A stretch of 64,000 bases of DNA from Glaesserella parasuis (GCF_002015085.1 NZ_MUXW01000005.1:1-64000); one strand, 5' to 3'. Positions 52,043-61,998 are shown, numbered from the stretch's first letter. Numbers and translations are program-made. The notes: generated by a model from the letters alone, not told the origin.

Positions 52043-52726
52043 TTAAGATCTTGCCCCAAAAATCGCCGTACCAATACGCACCATTGTCGAACCGCATTCA
52101 ATTGCACTTGGCATATCATCAGACATTCCCATTGATAGCGTATCAATCCCTTCAAATTGAGATTGTAATTGAAGAAACAGTTCATTCATTTGAGCTAAGG
52201 CGATTTTCTGTTGTTCAGGCTCACTTTCAGGCTTCGGAATTGCCATTAAACCACGCAATTTCAAACGTGGCAGTTGGCTAATTTGAGTGGCTAATTCTAG
52301 CATTTCTTTCGCAGAAATACCCGATTTAGATGCTTCATCACTGATATTAATTTGAATTAAAACATTCAGTGCAGGCAGGTGTTCAGGACGTTGCTCGCTT
52401 AAACGTTGTGCAATTTTGAGCCTATCTATCGTTTGTACCCAGTCAAAATGCTCAGCCACTACACGCGTTTTATTCGATTGTAATAAACCGATAAAGTGCC
52501 ATTCTAATGTGTCGTTCTCCGCAAAATGCTGAATTTTTTCAATACCTTCTTGCACATAATTTTCGCCAAAGGCACGTTGCCCTGCTTCAATGGCTTCGGC
52601 AATGGCTGAAATGGGTTTAGTTTTGCTCACAGCAAGCAGTTTAACACTCTGTTCAGGGCGATTAGCTTGCTGACAATATTGTTGAATTTGTTGAGAAATT
52701 GTCGCTAAATTTTGAGAAATCGACAT
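52043..52726 (-). CDS. yggS: PLP homeostasis protein YggS
   Basis: A YggS/PROSC-family PLP-binding protein without catalytic activity that keeps vitamin B6 balance. It has 227 residues. The PLP-binding Lys35 is in LLAVSKTKP. WHFIGLLQSNKTR and LSMGMSDDMPSAIECGSTMVRIGTAIFG are signatures. It is divergent from kdsC, with a short promoter gap. Confidence 0.94.
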   Translation of the reverse strand: MSISQNLATISQQIQQYCQQANRPEQSVKLLAVSKTKPISAIAEAIEAGQRAFGENYVQEGIEKIQHFAENDTLEWHFIGLLQSNKTRVVAEHFDWVQTIDRLKIAQRLSEQRPEHLPALNVLIQINISDEASKSGISAKEMLELATQISQLPRLKLRGLMAIPKPESEPEQQKIALAQMNELFLQLQSQFEGIDTLSMGMSDDMPSAIECGSTMVRIGTAIFGARS

Positions 52727-52793
52727 TGGCTACTCCAAAAGGCTATAATGGGCAAGATCATAAAACTCCACTTAACTGAAATCAAGGATACTT

Positions 52794-53333
52794 ATGCAAA
52801 GACTGACAAAAATTAAACTTGTGATTACCGATGTGGACGGTGTACTCACTGATGGTAGCCTTTATTACACCGAAAATGGCGAAGCATTAAAATACTTCAA
52901 TGTGAAAGACGGTTTAGGGATCAAAATGCTTCTTGCTTGCGGCATTCAAGTTGCAGTGCTATCGGGCGGTGACACCCCGATTTTACGCCGTCGCATCAAA
53001 GATTTAGGCATTCCCCTTTTCCAACTTGGCAAAATGTCTAAGCGTGATGCCTGTTTTGAGTTAATGCAACAAGCGGGGGTTTCAGCCGAAGAAACTGCAT
53101 TTTTAGGCGACGATACACTGGACTTACCCGCATTTGAAGTCTGTGGATTAGCAGTTGCCGTGGGCGATGCTTTTGATTATGTTAAAAATCAGGCAGATTT
53201 AGTCTTAACGCGTAAAGGCGGACATTCCGCATTCCGTGAGCTTTCCGATATGATTTTAAAAGCTCAAGGCAAAGAAGAAGTTTATGCTACTGCTGATGGG
53301 TTTATGAAAGTGGTGCATGAAATGCTACAATAA
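52794..53333 (+). CDS. kdsC: KDO-8-phosphate phosphatase
   Basis: A HAD-superfamily phosphatase that makes KDO for the LPS/LOS core. It has 179 residues. The catalytic pair is in VITDVDGVLTDG (Asp13, Asp15), and FLGDDTLDLPAFE is motif IV. The family is tetrameric, and this C1 type lacks a cap domain. It is the first gene of a plus-strand run with orn, tsaE and amiB, though not clearly one operon. Confidence 0.96.
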   Translation: MQRLTKIKLVITDVDGVLTDGSLYYTENGEALKYFNVKDGLGIKMLLACGIQVAVLSGGDTPILRRRIKDLGIPLFQLGKMSKRDACFELMQQAGVSAEETAFLGDDTLDLPAFEVCGLAVAVGDAFDYVKNQADLVLTRKGGHSAFRELSDMILKAQGKEEVYATADGFMKVVHEMLQ

Positions 53334-53372
53334 ATAATATCCTGTGGAATTTTAGATAATTAATTGAAAAAG

Positions 53373-53924
53373 ATGAGCCAACAAGACAAACAAAATTTAA
53401 TTTGGATCGATCTCGAAATGACAGGGCTTGATCCTGAAAAAGAGCGAATTATTGAGATTGCTACCATTATCACCGATAAAGATCTGAATATTTTGGCTGA
53501 AGGCCCTGTGCTTGCCGTACATCAACCCGATGAATTATTAAATAAAATGAGCGAATGGTGTGTGAAAACCCATACTGCAAATGGGTTGGTTGAGCGTGTG
53601 AAGCAGAGTAAATTAACTGAACGTGCTGCCGAATTACAGACATTAGATTTCCTGAAGAAATGGGTGCCGAAAGGGGCTTCGCCGATTTGTGGTAACAGTA
53701 TTGCACAAGATAAGCGTTTCCTTTATAAATATATGCCAGATTTGGCGGACTACTTCCACTATCGCCATTTAGATGTGAGTACATTAAAAGAGCTTGCGAG
53801 CCGTTGGAAGCCTGAAATGCTTAAACAATTTAGTAAGAAAAACAGCCACTTAGCTTTAGATGATATTAAAGAGTCTATCGAAGAACTGAAGTTTTATCGT
53901 CACCATTTTATTAATTTAGATTAA
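53373..53924 (+). CDS. orn: Oligoribonuclease
   Basis: Degrades di- to pentaribonucleotides, including pGpG from cyclic-di-GMP. It has 183 residues. DEDDh motifs: IWIDLEMTGLD (Asp13, Glu15), CGNSIAQDKRFLYKYMP, and HLALDDIKESIEELKFYR with the His/Asp pair. I used the ATG at 53373; a TTG three codons upstream is in frame. The ribosome-binding site is weak (GAAAAAG). tsaE starts 5 bases behind. Confidence 0.95.
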   Translation: MSQQDKQNLIWIDLEMTGLDPEKERIIEIATIITDKDLNILAEGPVLAVHQPDELLNKMSEWCVKTHTANGLVERVKQSKLTERAAELQTLDFLKKWVPKGASPICGNSIAQDKRFLYKYMPDLADYFHYRHLDVSTLKELASRWKPEMLKQFSKKNSHLALDDIKESIEELKFYRHHFINLD

Positions 53925-53929
53925 CAATA

Positions 53930-54421
53930 ATGCAATCATTTTATTTTGCAACTGAAGAAGAAATGCTCAATTTCGGTCAGCGTTTTGCCCAACAACTTCA
54001 ACGCTATTTAGAAAATCATAGTGAAAAAGCGATTGTGATTTATCTGAATGGAGAATTAGGGGCTGGAAAAACGACGCTCACTCGGAGCATTGTTCGTGCT
54101 TTTGGGCATAATGGGAATGTAAAAAGTCCAACTTATACTTTAGTGGAAGAGTATCAGCTTCCCCCTTATGCTTTATATCATTTTGATTTATATCGTTTGA
54201 GTGATCCTGAAGAGTTAGAATTTATGGGAATTAGGGACTACTTCCGTCCACAAACGGTTTGCTTACTAGAATGGGCAAGTCGAGGGGAAGGAATGATCCC
54301 ATCTGCGGACTTTATTATTCAAATTGACTATGCAGAAACAGGGCGAAATCTAGCTCTTATGCCTCAAAACGACTTAGCAAAACAGATTTTGGAAAATTAT
54401 TTAGAATATCAGACCGCTTAG
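53930..54421 (+). CDS. tsaE: tRNA threonylcarbamoyladenosine biosynthesis ATPase TsaE
   Basis: The ATPase that drives the TsaD-TsaB complex in making t6A37 on tRNA. It has 163 residues. Walker A is LNGELGAGKTTLTRSIV, followed by GNVKSPTYTLVEEY, YHFDLYRLSDPEELEFMGI and LEWASRGEG, all typical. amiB starts 9 bases behind, as in E. coli where tsaE (yjeE) and amiB are also neighbours. Confidence 0.96.
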   Translation: MQSFYFATEEEMLNFGQRFAQQLQRYLENHSEKAIVIYLNGELGAGKTTLTRSIVRAFGHNGNVKSPTYTLVEEYQLPPYALYHFDLYRLSDPEELEFMGIRDYFRPQTVCLLEWASRGEGMIPSADFIIQIDYAETGRNLALMPQNDLAKQILENYLEYQTA

Positions 54422-54430
54422 GGTAATACT

Positions 54431-55543
54431 ATGCAGAAATTACGACATTATGTTTGCTTTACGGTAATGAGTTTATTTCTTGCTCTTTCCGCACAAGCAA
54501 AATTAACCATTGCCATTGATGCTGGACACGGGGGCAAAGATCCAGGGGCTATCGGTAAAAATTTAGGGGTCAAAGAAAAAGAGGTGACTTTAGCAATTGC
54601 TAGAGAATTAAAGGCGTTGTTAGATGCAGATCCTAATTTCAAGGCAGTAATGACACGCAATGGTGACTATTTTATCCAACTACCTAATCGAACTGAAATT
54701 GCTCGTAAAAATAAGGCACATTATCTAGTGTCAATCCACGCTGATTCTTCACCAAGTTCAGATAATCTGAAAGGGGCTTCGGTTTGGGTTTTATCTAATC
54801 GTCGTGCAAATGATGAATTAGGAAAATGGTTGGAAGATCACGAAAAGCAATCGGAATTATTAGGTGGGGCAGGTTCGGTTTTAGCAAATAATAATGAACG
54901 TTACTTGAACCAGACAGTGCTTGATCTGCAGTTTTCTCACGCACAACGTTCAGGCTATGAGTTAGGTAAAACAGTCTTAGACAAACTGAGAAATGTTACG
55001 CAATTAGCAAAAAGTTCGCCACAACACGCCAGCCTTAGCGTATTACGTTCCCCTGATATTCCTTCAATTCTAGTGGAAACGGGCTTTTTATCTAATGCAA
55101 CGGAAGAACAACGTTTAGCCACAAAAGCGTATCGCCGTCAGATTGCAAAGGCGATTTATCAAGGGTTAATTGCATATAAAAATAGATTACCAAAACAGCA
55201 AAATCAAATAGCAGTTAATGATGAAAAATTAACCAAGAAATCGAAAGCTGAAAAAAAGGTAGAAAATCGCTCTAAGGAAGATAAAAAAGCTAAAGCAGCG
55301 GTGACTTCGCCTAAGGAAAAAACTAAAGAGAAAGCAAAAATAACGACGGAAACTAAGCAAAAACAATCGTCTAAAGCGTCAGAAAAAACGGTTGATTTCA
55401 ATGCGAAATATCATGTTGTTCAGAAAGATGAAACACTTTATTCTATTGCTCGCATGTATAAAACAACACCTGAAAAATTGAGCCAGCTAAATGGTTTAAA
55501 ACAAAATAAAATCTTTGTAGGGAATAAGCTGCAAGTAAAGTAA
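54431..55543 (+). CDS. amiB: N-acetylmuramoyl-L-alanine amidase AmiB type
   Basis: A periplasmic zinc amidase that splits septal peptidoglycan, normally activated by EnvC. It has 370 residues: a signal peptide (about 1-23, cut after SAQA), an Amidase_3 domain (about 24-255: IDAGHGGKDPGAIG, SIHADSSPS, ILVETGFLSN with His and Glu zinc ligands), a Lys/Ala/Ser-rich linker (about 260-325) and one LysM domain at the end (YHVVQKDETLYSIARMYKTT). It lacks the N-terminal AMIN domain of some relatives. The linker is unusual in its Lys content. Confidence 0.93.
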   Translation: MQKLRHYVCFTVMSLFLALSAQAKLTIAIDAGHGGKDPGAIGKNLGVKEKEVTLAIARELKALLDADPNFKAVMTRNGDYFIQLPNRTEIARKNKAHYLVSIHADSSPSSDNLKGASVWVLSNRRANDELGKWLEDHEKQSELLGGAGSVLANNNERYLNQTVLDLQFSHAQRSGYELGKTVLDKLRNVTQLAKSSPQHASLSVLRSPDIPSILVETGFLSNATEEQRLATKAYRRQIAKAIYQGLIAYKNRLPKQQNQIAVNDEKLTKKSKAEKKVENRSKEDKKAKAAVTSPKEKTKEKAKITTETKQKQSSKASEKTVDFNAKYHVVQKDETLYSIARMYKTTPEKLSQLNGLKQNKIFVGNKLQVK

Positions 55544-55612
55544 ATCAATATAGTAGAGTATCAAATTTAAAACTGGATATGGGAACCAAGACAAAATAGT
55601 AGAGAAATAAGC

Positions 55613-56323
55613 ATGATATTTAAAGAAAAGCCGATTATTTCTAATCAGTACGGAGCGTTAGTGATGGCATTTGTACCATTTATTTATGGTATTTCTGCTA
55701 GCCATTTTGTAATGAATCATTTTTGGCTTGGGCTTAGCTGGTTTTTTACTTATCTCTTTTCCTATCCTTTTTTCTCCGTCGTTAGCAAAAAACAAAATGA
55801 AAAATATAAACGCTGGATGATTATTTATGCCGTATTTAGCGGCATATTTATATTTCCCGTACTCTTAAGTCATTTTTCTATTTTGCAATTTATAATCCCA
55901 ATCCTGCCGCTTGCAGGGTTCCAAATTTACTATGCAAAACAAAAAGATGAACGAAACTTAATCAATGATATTGCAGGTATTTTAACCTTCGGCATAATTG
56001 GAATGGCAAGTTTCTATTTAGCAACAAACCAATATAATTTTGAGATTTTACTCCACCCTACGTTATTTTTTATTGGGACAACAATTTATGTAAAAAGCGT
56101 TGCTCGAGAGCGGAAAAATCCTCTTTACTGTAAGTTCAGTATAGGACTTCATTGTATATTTATCTTTGTTTATCTCGCCTTAGGCGATTATGGCATTAGC
56201 TTTGCCTATTTCATTGGGTTAATTAGAGCGGTTATTGTGCCAAAAAGAAACTGGAAAATTAAACAAGTCGGTCTATTTGAATTTTTAGTGATATTTGTTT
56301 TTACACTAGGGCTGATCTACTAA
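55613..56323 (+). CDS. YwiC-like membrane protein
   Basis: 236 residues with about eight membrane segments. The start MIFKEKPIISNQYGALVMAFVPFIYG, a QHGAW/QYGA-type N-terminal motif, and KFSIGLHCIFIFVYLALGDYGISFAYFIGLIRAVIVP match the YwiC-like family, whose function is unknown. It stands alone between amiB and the convergent elyC-like gene. Confidence 0.75.
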   Translation: MIFKEKPIISNQYGALVMAFVPFIYGISASHFVMNHFWLGLSWFFTYLFSYPFFSVVSKKQNEKYKRWMIIYAVFSGIFIFPVLLSHFSILQFIIPILPLAGFQIYYAKQKDERNLINDIAGILTFGIIGMASFYLATNQYNFEILLHPTLFFIGTTIYVKSVARERKNPLYCKFSIGLHCIFIFVYLALGDYGISFAYFIGLIRAVIVPKRNWKIKQVGLFEFLVIFVFTLGLIY

Positions 56324-56346
56324 ATGTATTAACCTAATAATGTCCG

Positions 56347-57090
56347 TTATTTCTCTTTCCAATATCCAATCCATTCTTTCAGGGCGTGCATATTGCTATG
56401 TAATGCCCCTGATTGTGGGATAAAGTAAAATACATTTAATCCATAGGTTTCAGGCATTTTCCCCGCGCCAACACTTGCAGGTAATATCTCAAAACCTTCT
56501 CGTTCAAATAACATTCTTGCTCGTTGCATATGCCACTGATTTGTCACTAACACGATCTTATTAATACCTTCTTTTTCTAAAATAGGTTTAGAAAACTTCG
56601 CATTTTCAGCCGTCGTTTTGGCTTTTTCTTCCAACCATTGTGTTGGAATATGGAAAAATTGTGCTAGCTCTTTTTTCATTACGCCAGCTTCTGAAGTCCC
56701 GTTTGGGCTACTTCCCGTAATCAATAAAGGCAAACCAGTTTCTTTTTGTAAAAACGCTGCATAACGTACCCGCTCTAATGCTATTTCGCTGATCGCTAAT
56801 TTACCAAATAGCTCTTTACTATCGCGTAAGCCACCCCCAAGTAAAACGATAGCTTGAGCTGATTTATAATCTTCAATGCTCAGATTATCTTCAGTTACCA
56901 AAGAATCGTGCAATTTTTGTGAAGTATAGGGAATACTGAAAATATAGAGAATTGCTATGCCTAAAAAGGTTGAGAGATAACCTAATTTTTTCCATTTCAA
57001 ACGGAAACAAATTAAGGAAAACAACCATAAAATCAGAATGTTAAATGGTGGAAGAATGACAGTAGTAATAAATTTCGTGATAGCAAACAT
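56347..57090 (-). CDS. YdcF/ElyC-family protein (DUF218)
   Basis: 247 residues: two N-terminal membrane helices (about 5-25 and 35-55), then a DUF218 domain with AIVLLGGGLRDS, LLITGSSPNGTSEAG, and LVTNQWHMQRARMLFEREGF, typical of ElyC/SanA-like proteins. ElyC in E. coli affects peptidoglycan and the enterobacterial common antigen lipid carrier at low temperature. The role here is inferred only from the family. It is convergent to the YwiC-like gene and divergent from neuA. Confidence 0.8.
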   Translation of the reverse strand: MFAITKFITTVILPPFNILILWLFSLICFRLKWKKLGYLSTFLGIAILYIFSIPYTSQKLHDSLVTEDNLSIEDYKSAQAIVLLGGGLRDSKELFGKLAISEIALERVRYAAFLQKETGLPLLITGSSPNGTSEAGVMKKELAQFFHIPTQWLEEKAKTTAENAKFSKPILEKEGINKIVLVTNQWHMQRARMLFEREGFEILPASVGAGKMPETYGLNVFYFIPQSGALHSNMHALKEWIGYWKEK

Positions 57091-57225
57091 AATAAGTAGG
57101 CAATTTTGTCAAGTAAGTAAAAGAGATTTATTATTCCTTATTCCCTTTTCCTTGTCTATTGTTTCACTCGCCCTTTAAAATTAGAATAGCGATTCTTATT
57201 AGCCATATTACTAGCGGTTAGATTT

Positions 57226-57903
57226 ATGAAAAAAATTGCAATTATTCCAGCCAGAGCAGGCTCAAAAGGGATTAAAGATAAAAACTTACAATTAGTTGGC
57301 GGAGTTTCGCTCGTAGGGCGTGCAGTTCTTGCAGCAAAAGAGTCTGGAATGTTTGACTTAATCGTTGTGACATCTGATGGTGATCGTATTTTACAGGAAG
57401 GTGAAAAATATGGCGCAACTGCCGTTCATCGTCCTGTAGAACTTGCACAGAGTAATACTCGTACGATTGATGCCGTTGTACACTGTTTAGAAACCTTAAA
57501 TATCCGTGAAGGCGTTGTAGCACTGTTCCAACCAACTAGCCCACTCCGCAATGCGTTAGATATTCGCAATGCGATGGAAATCTTTTTAGGTGGAAAAAGT
57601 AAGTCTGTGGTATCCGCTTGTGAATGTGAACACCACCCGTATAAATCATTTGTTTTAAATGGAGATGATATTCTCCCGATGAATGAAATCAAAGATTTTG
57701 AAGCACCACGTCAGCAATTACCAAAAGCATACCGTGCGAATGGGGCGATTTATATCAACGATGTCGCCAGCCTACTTCAAGAAAAATACTTCTTTATTCC
57801 ACCTGTGCGTTTCTATTTAATGCCAACCTATCGCTCAGTCGATATTGATACCACATTAGATTTGCAACTGGCGGATAGCTTGATTGAGAAAGAGATGCAA
57901 TGA
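57226..57903 (+). CDS. neuA: CMP-N-acetylneuraminate synthetase
   Basis: Activates sialic acid with CTP to CMP-Neu5Ac. It has 225 residues. IIPARAGSKGIKDKN (5-19) binds CTP, FQPTSPLRNALDI is the second signature and RSVDIDTTLDL the metal-binding region near the end. It is the first gene of a seven-gene run with 4-base overlaps. Sialic acid must come from a pathway outside this window. AG-rich sequence before the start is weak. Confidence 0.93.
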   Translation: MKKIAIIPARAGSKGIKDKNLQLVGGVSLVGRAVLAAKESGMFDLIVVTSDGDRILQEGEKYGATAVHRPVELAQSNTRTIDAVVHCLETLNIREGVVALFQPTSPLRNALDIRNAMEIFLGGKSKSVVSACECEHHPYKSFVLNGDDILPMNEIKDFEAPRQQLPKAYRANGAIYINDVASLLQEKYFFIPPVRFYLMPTYRSVDIDTTLDLQLADSLIEKEMQ

Positions 57904-59105
57904 GAGCCATCAAAGACAGTGCAGTTTATTTAATCGGTGAACTGACTTCACGGGCAATGCCATTTTTGCTATTGCCCTATTTATCTCGAAAATTAGGCGT
58001 AGAAGGGTTTGGGGAACTTGCATATTACCAAACTTATCTTGTGCTTTTCTTTATTATTGTCGGTTTAAGTCAAGAAGGGGCGGTAACCCGTTACTTCTAT
58101 GTTTATGGTAAACGCTCCCTTAACTTAGTCGTGACTTCTGGCTATGCTTATACCCTTGCGATAGGTAGCTTAATTTTACTGGGTTGCTGGATTTTACAAT
58201 CAGAAATTCTTACCTATGTTGCCTTGTCTGCTATTTTTCAAGCCTTATTAGGTGTTCAGCTGAGCATTCGACAGTGTCAAAAACAGGCGATTTCCTATGC
58301 CATTTTGCAATTTGCTTCTAGCTTAGGCACTGTTGTTTTTACGGTATTACTTCTCGAACTTTATCAAACAGAATTGGTCGAAAAAAGGTTACTTGGGATT
58401 TTATTAGGCAATGTACTGGTATTTTTATTGGCATATCTAGTTTATAGCAAAAAGACGGTAAGTAAAAAATATCAATGGAAGCAATATAAATCAGCACTCT
58501 TTTATGTGCTTGCTTTTGGTACGCCATTAATTTTGCATAATGTGAGTTTTTTCTTAAAAGGGCAGTTAGATCGTGTATTTATTTATCATCAATTTAATCA
58601 AGTTGATTTAGGTTTATATGCGATGGGGGCTCAAATTGCTGCGATATTGATGATTATTTTACAAGCAGTAAATAAAGCACTCACTCCCTATTTTTTTGAT
58701 GGATTAAAACAAGGTCGAATTAATTTAAAACAAACGCAAAAATGGGCATTTTATTCCTTAGCCATTGTTCCGTTACCTTCATTAATTATGTGGGTTATTC
58801 CTGAGCAATTTATAGTTTGGTTATTAGGGGTTCAATTTGTTGGAACAAAATACTATATTATTTTATTCTTACTTTCGACCGCGCTTGTTATTCCTTATTT
58901 TATTTTAGTGAATTACCTGTTTTATCACAGTAAGAATAAATTAATCTCAATCTGTTCAGTGGCTTCAACGGTAATATATATTTTGAGTTTAATCGGATTA
59001 ACCTTTACTTCTATTGAATTTGTACCTTATGCAAGTATTATTGGTTCAGCTGTGATGATCCTGATACTTTATTTTATGACATCTAAAGTGGGGAAAACCG
59101 TATGA
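57900..59105 (+). CDS. Wzx-type oligosaccharide flippase
   Basis: A polysaccharide flippase (MOP superfamily, LsgA/RfbX-like) of 401 residues with about twelve membrane segments. Typical sequence: PFLLLPYLSRKLGVEGFGELAYYQTYLV at the start and FGTPLILHNVSFFLKGQLDRVFIYHQF in the middle. It should move undecaprenyl-linked units across the inner membrane. It overlaps neuA and the sialyltransferase gene by 4 bases each. Confidence 0.88.
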   Translation: MRAIKDSAVYLIGELTSRAMPFLLLPYLSRKLGVEGFGELAYYQTYLVLFFIIVGLSQEGAVTRYFYVYGKRSLNLVVTSGYAYTLAIGSLILLGCWILQSEILTYVALSAIFQALLGVQLSIRQCQKQAISYAILQFASSLGTVVFTVLLLELYQTELVEKRLLGILLGNVLVFLLAYLVYSKKTVSKKYQWKQYKSALFYVLAFGTPLILHNVSFFLKGQLDRVFIYHQFNQVDLGLYAMGAQIAAILMIILQAVNKALTPYFFDGLKQGRINLKQTQKWAFYSLAIVPLPSLIMWVIPEQFIVWLLGVQFVGTKYYIILFLLSTALVIPYFILVNYLFYHSKNKLISICSVASTVIYILSLIGLTFTSIEFVPYASIIGSAVMILILYFMTSKVGKTV

Positions 59106-60025
59106 ATTTGATCATTTGCTATACGCCTTTGCAGGTTTTGATTGCAGAGCGAATTATTAATCTTTATCCAAATGAAAAATTTTATGGTGTGATGCTCTGC
59201 TCGGCAAAAAATCAGAAATTTGAATATTATGTGCAACGTTTAGCGAAAAAATGTGATACTTTCTTTCAGATGGATCAACATATTGATCGTTTTAATCTAT
59301 TAAAAGAGATTATTAGTTTGCGTCTTAAATTTGCATTTAAGAAGTTTGATAAAGTATTTGTCGCAAGCATTAATGACATTCAAATTCAGTTTATTCTAAG
59401 CAGTATTCAATTTAATGAGTTTTATACATTTGATGATGGCACAGCAAATATTGTAAGCCATAGTGTGTATTATGTCGATGAGCCAAAAACTCGTATTCGC
59501 CGTTTTATTAATACGTTACTCTGCAATAAATACAGCGTGGCAAAATTAAAGGCGTTATCCAAAAAACATTTTACGATTTATGCTGATTTGCCGAACATTA
59601 TTCAAAATACTGAATATCTGGAACTCTTTCCGCAAACAGAAAGTGATGTAGCAGAAGGTGAAACCATAAATATTTTATTAGGTCAGCCCGTTTATTTAGA
59701 TAAACAGAAAAATATTGAATTAGCGGAAAAGGTCATCAAGTGGTTTGATATTCACGCTTATTTACCACACCCAAGAGAACAATATAAATTAAATCAAGTA
59801 AAATATATTGAAACGCCACTAATTTTAGAAGACTATTTAGCTCAGGAATTTAAACATAAAAGATGTCGTATATATACTTATTTTAGTAGTGCGGTATTAA
59901 ATATAAAAGACAAAATCCCAAATATTGATGTGGTTGCATTAAGAATTAATGTCGAAAATCCAGACTTTATTCAAGTTTACCAACTCTTTGAAAAATTAGG
60001 CGTAACCATTATTGATATTCGATAA
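59102..60025 (+). CDS. lsgB: GT52 sialyltransferase (LsgB/Lst-like)
   Basis: A glycosyltransferase family 52 enzyme that uses CMP-sialic acid as donor, 307 residues. MNLIICYTPLQVLIAERII, FYTFDDGTANI (with Asp pair 111-112) and YLPHPREQYK are family signatures, as in H. influenzae LsgB and neisserial Lst. The likely linkage is alpha-2,3 to galactose, but it cannot be told from sequence alone. neuA two genes earlier supplies its donor. Confidence 0.85.
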   Translation: MNLIICYTPLQVLIAERIINLYPNEKFYGVMLCSAKNQKFEYYVQRLAKKCDTFFQMDQHIDRFNLLKEIISLRLKFAFKKFDKVFVASINDIQIQFILSSIQFNEFYTFDDGTANIVSHSVYYVDEPKTRIRRFINTLLCNKYSVAKLKALSKKHFTIYADLPNIIQNTEYLELFPQTESDVAEGETINILLGQPVYLDKQKNIELAEKVIKWFDIHAYLPHPREQYKLNQVKYIETPLILEDYLAQEFKHKRCRIYTYFSSAVLNIKDKIPNIDVVALRINVENPDFIQVYQLFEKLGVTIIDIR

Positions 60026-60029
60026 TAAA

Positions 60030-60806
60030 ATGAAAAAATATTTAATCTCTTTAGATAAAGATAGTCATAGACGGGAACTGTTTTTTTCACAGCAAGATAC
60101 CGCTGATTTTAGCGTTTTTTCTGCCTTTAATACGATGAATGAAGATGAACAAAGTTTATCTTCACGTTTTAATCTCGCTCATTTTGAGCAACATTACGCT
60201 CGTAAAGTGACGAAAGGCGAAGTTGGTTGTACATTAAGCCATCTTGGTGTTTATCAGCAAATTTGTGATGATGAAACGATTGGTGATGATGAATATAGTT
60301 TAGTTTGCGAAGATGATGCACTGTTTAATCAGGATTTTCAGGCAAATTTGAACCGTATTTTAAATAAACAGCCATCCGCAGATATTATTTTAGTGGGGCA
60401 ATCTAAAATTGCGACATTTAATGATGTTGAATTAGAAATTAATTATCCAACAACCTTTGCATTTTTACAGCCAAAAATTACCGCTTGTCCTTTTGCGGTT
60501 GTTTATCCTTATAAAAATTATTTTGCAGGAACAGTAGCATATCTAATTAAAAAATCAGCGACTCGCACTTTTTTAAAACAGATAGAACAAAACCTACCAT
60601 TTTGGCTAGCAGATGATTTTATTTTGTTTGGCAACACCTTTAATTTAGATATTAAAGTGGTTCGTCCATTAATGGTGATTGAAAACCCAAAATTAAATAG
60701 TAATTTAGAAAGTATTCGTGGATCTATTTCACACAGCTTTGGGGCAAAATTAGCAAAATACCCACTGAAAAAATTACTGGCAATAAAACGTAATTTAGGA
60801 AAATAA
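60030..60806 (+). CDS. GT25-family glycosyltransferase (LOS biosynthesis)
   Basis: A GT25 beta-1,4-galactosyltransferase-type enzyme (Lex/LgtB/LpsA group), 258 residues. KKYLISLDKDSHRRELFF, KGEVGCTLSHLGVYQQI and the donor-metal site VCEDDALFN (EDD 94-96) are present. The start at 60030 is chosen because it begins with the family MKKYLISL. An upstream in-frame ATG at 60012 lies inside the preceding gene. No tetranucleotide repeat is seen near the start, so no phase-variation tract like that of H. influenzae LOS genes. Confidence 0.85.
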   Translation: MKKYLISLDKDSHRRELFFSQQDTADFSVFSAFNTMNEDEQSLSSRFNLAHFEQHYARKVTKGEVGCTLSHLGVYQQICDDETIGDDEYSLVCEDDALFNQDFQANLNRILNKQPSADIILVGQSKIATFNDVELEINYPTTFAFLQPKITACPFAVVYPYKNYFAGTVAYLIKKSATRTFLKQIEQNLPFWLADDFILFGNTFNLDIKVVRPLMVIENPKLNSNLESIRGSISHSFGAKLAKYPLKKLLAIKRNLGK

Positions 60807-60807
60807 A

Positions 60808-61998
60808 ATGTCAGCATTCATTAATCTATTTTATATTTACGATCCGTGGTTATTCCATTTTTTCCGAATGGCATTTTTCTGTGGTGGAATAGCGATGTTA
60901 TATTTGCTTTACCAAATCTACCGCAAACAACGCTTACAAGGAATTACATTACCACTGGATAGTTTTGTCGCAATTTTTATCCTAATTATTGTAGCGGTTA
61001 TTCCGATGTTATCTCACGGCACTAAAGAATTTTATGCCGTAGGAATGTATATTAAAGGCTTAATTTTATTTACCTGTGGCGTTGCCATTTATAATCTCTG
61101 CTATTATCAAAAAACTAATGCAAAAGAAATGATGGTTAGGGATTTAAAAATCGGTATTATTGTTCAAGCAGTAGTGGGTTTTACCGCACTGGCAGGTATT
61201 CCCTTTATGATTGATTTAGGTATTTCAACGAATGCGGTTTTCCCTAAATTCTATGGTTCAGAACAAGAATACCGTTTATATAATTTAACTTCTACTGTAT
61301 TCTTCCAGCTTAGTTTATTCTATGCTTTCTTATTGCATTTTTTACTTGCTTATAATGCAAAATATAATAATATCAGTCCGATATTTGTCTTCTTATTATT
61401 ATGTATTGGTTTAATTTCAGGACGTACTTTTTTATTTATTTCTGCAATTAGTTTTCTTGTCTATTTTAGATGGAAATATATACCAGCCATTTTGCTCTTT
61501 GGAACTATCTGTTTATTTTTAGCCTTTAATTTTGCAGAAAATAAATATGTACAACACGCTTTAGAGCCTTTAATCAATGTTATTCACGGCTATGGTTTAG
61601 TTAGTTCATCTACGGATAATCTAGTTCAAAATCATCTTTATATCCCTGAATTAAAACAGATTTTAATTGGTGATGGACGTTATTTTTATCCTCAAGGTGG
61701 CTACTACGGCAGAACAGACTCTGGTTTTTTACGCCAAACATTATATGGCGGATTTATTTATCTCTCTGTTTGCTTCTTATTTATGTGTTACTTCGTACGA
61801 AAAGTGGCAATAAATTGGTTTGACGGTAGTTGGATTTTTATCTTATCTACCTTACTTATTCTCTCCATTTTAAATGTAAAAGCCGATGCCTATGCTTTCC
61901 CTGGCATTATGTTAGTGTTATTAATGTTTTTATCTTTATTTGGCAATGAAGGTAAAAATAAAATTCTATTTTTAAATAACAAGACAGAAAATGTTTAG
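60808..61998 (+). CDS. Wzy/O-antigen polymerase-like membrane protein
   Basis: 396 residues with about eleven membrane segments and a large loop near the C-terminus (about 255-320). The motif IGDGRYFYPQGGYYGRTDSG is typical of Wzy/WaaL-type proteins, in which loop residues act on lipid-linked sugar. It could be a polymerase or a ligase. It starts 1 base after the GT25 stop and overlaps the next gene by 8 bases. Function is inferred from topology and context. Confidence 0.75.
   Translation: MSAFINLFYIYDPWLFHFFRMAFFCGGIAMLYLLYQIYRKQRLQGITLPLDSFVAIFILIIVAVIPMLSHGTKEFYAVGMYIKGLILFTCGVAIYNLCYYQKTNAKEMMVRDLKIGIIVQAVVGFTALAGIPFMIDLGISTNAVFPKFYGSEQEYRLYNLTSTVFFQLSLFYAFLLHFLLAYNAKYNNISPIFVFLLLCIGLISGRTFLFISAISFLVYFRWKYIPAILLFGTICLFLAFNFAENKYVQHALEPLINVIHGYGLVSSSTDNLVQNHLYIPELKQILIGDGRYFYPQGGYYGRTDSGFLRQTLYGGFIYLSVCFLFMCYFVRKVAINWFDGSWIFILSTLLILSILNVKADAYAFPGIMLVLLMFLSLFGNEGKNKILFLNNKTENV

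Noticed and set aside
60808..61998. WaaL O-antigen ligase as firm call
   Set aside because: Wzy and WaaL cannot be told apart from this sequence; left as polymerase-like.
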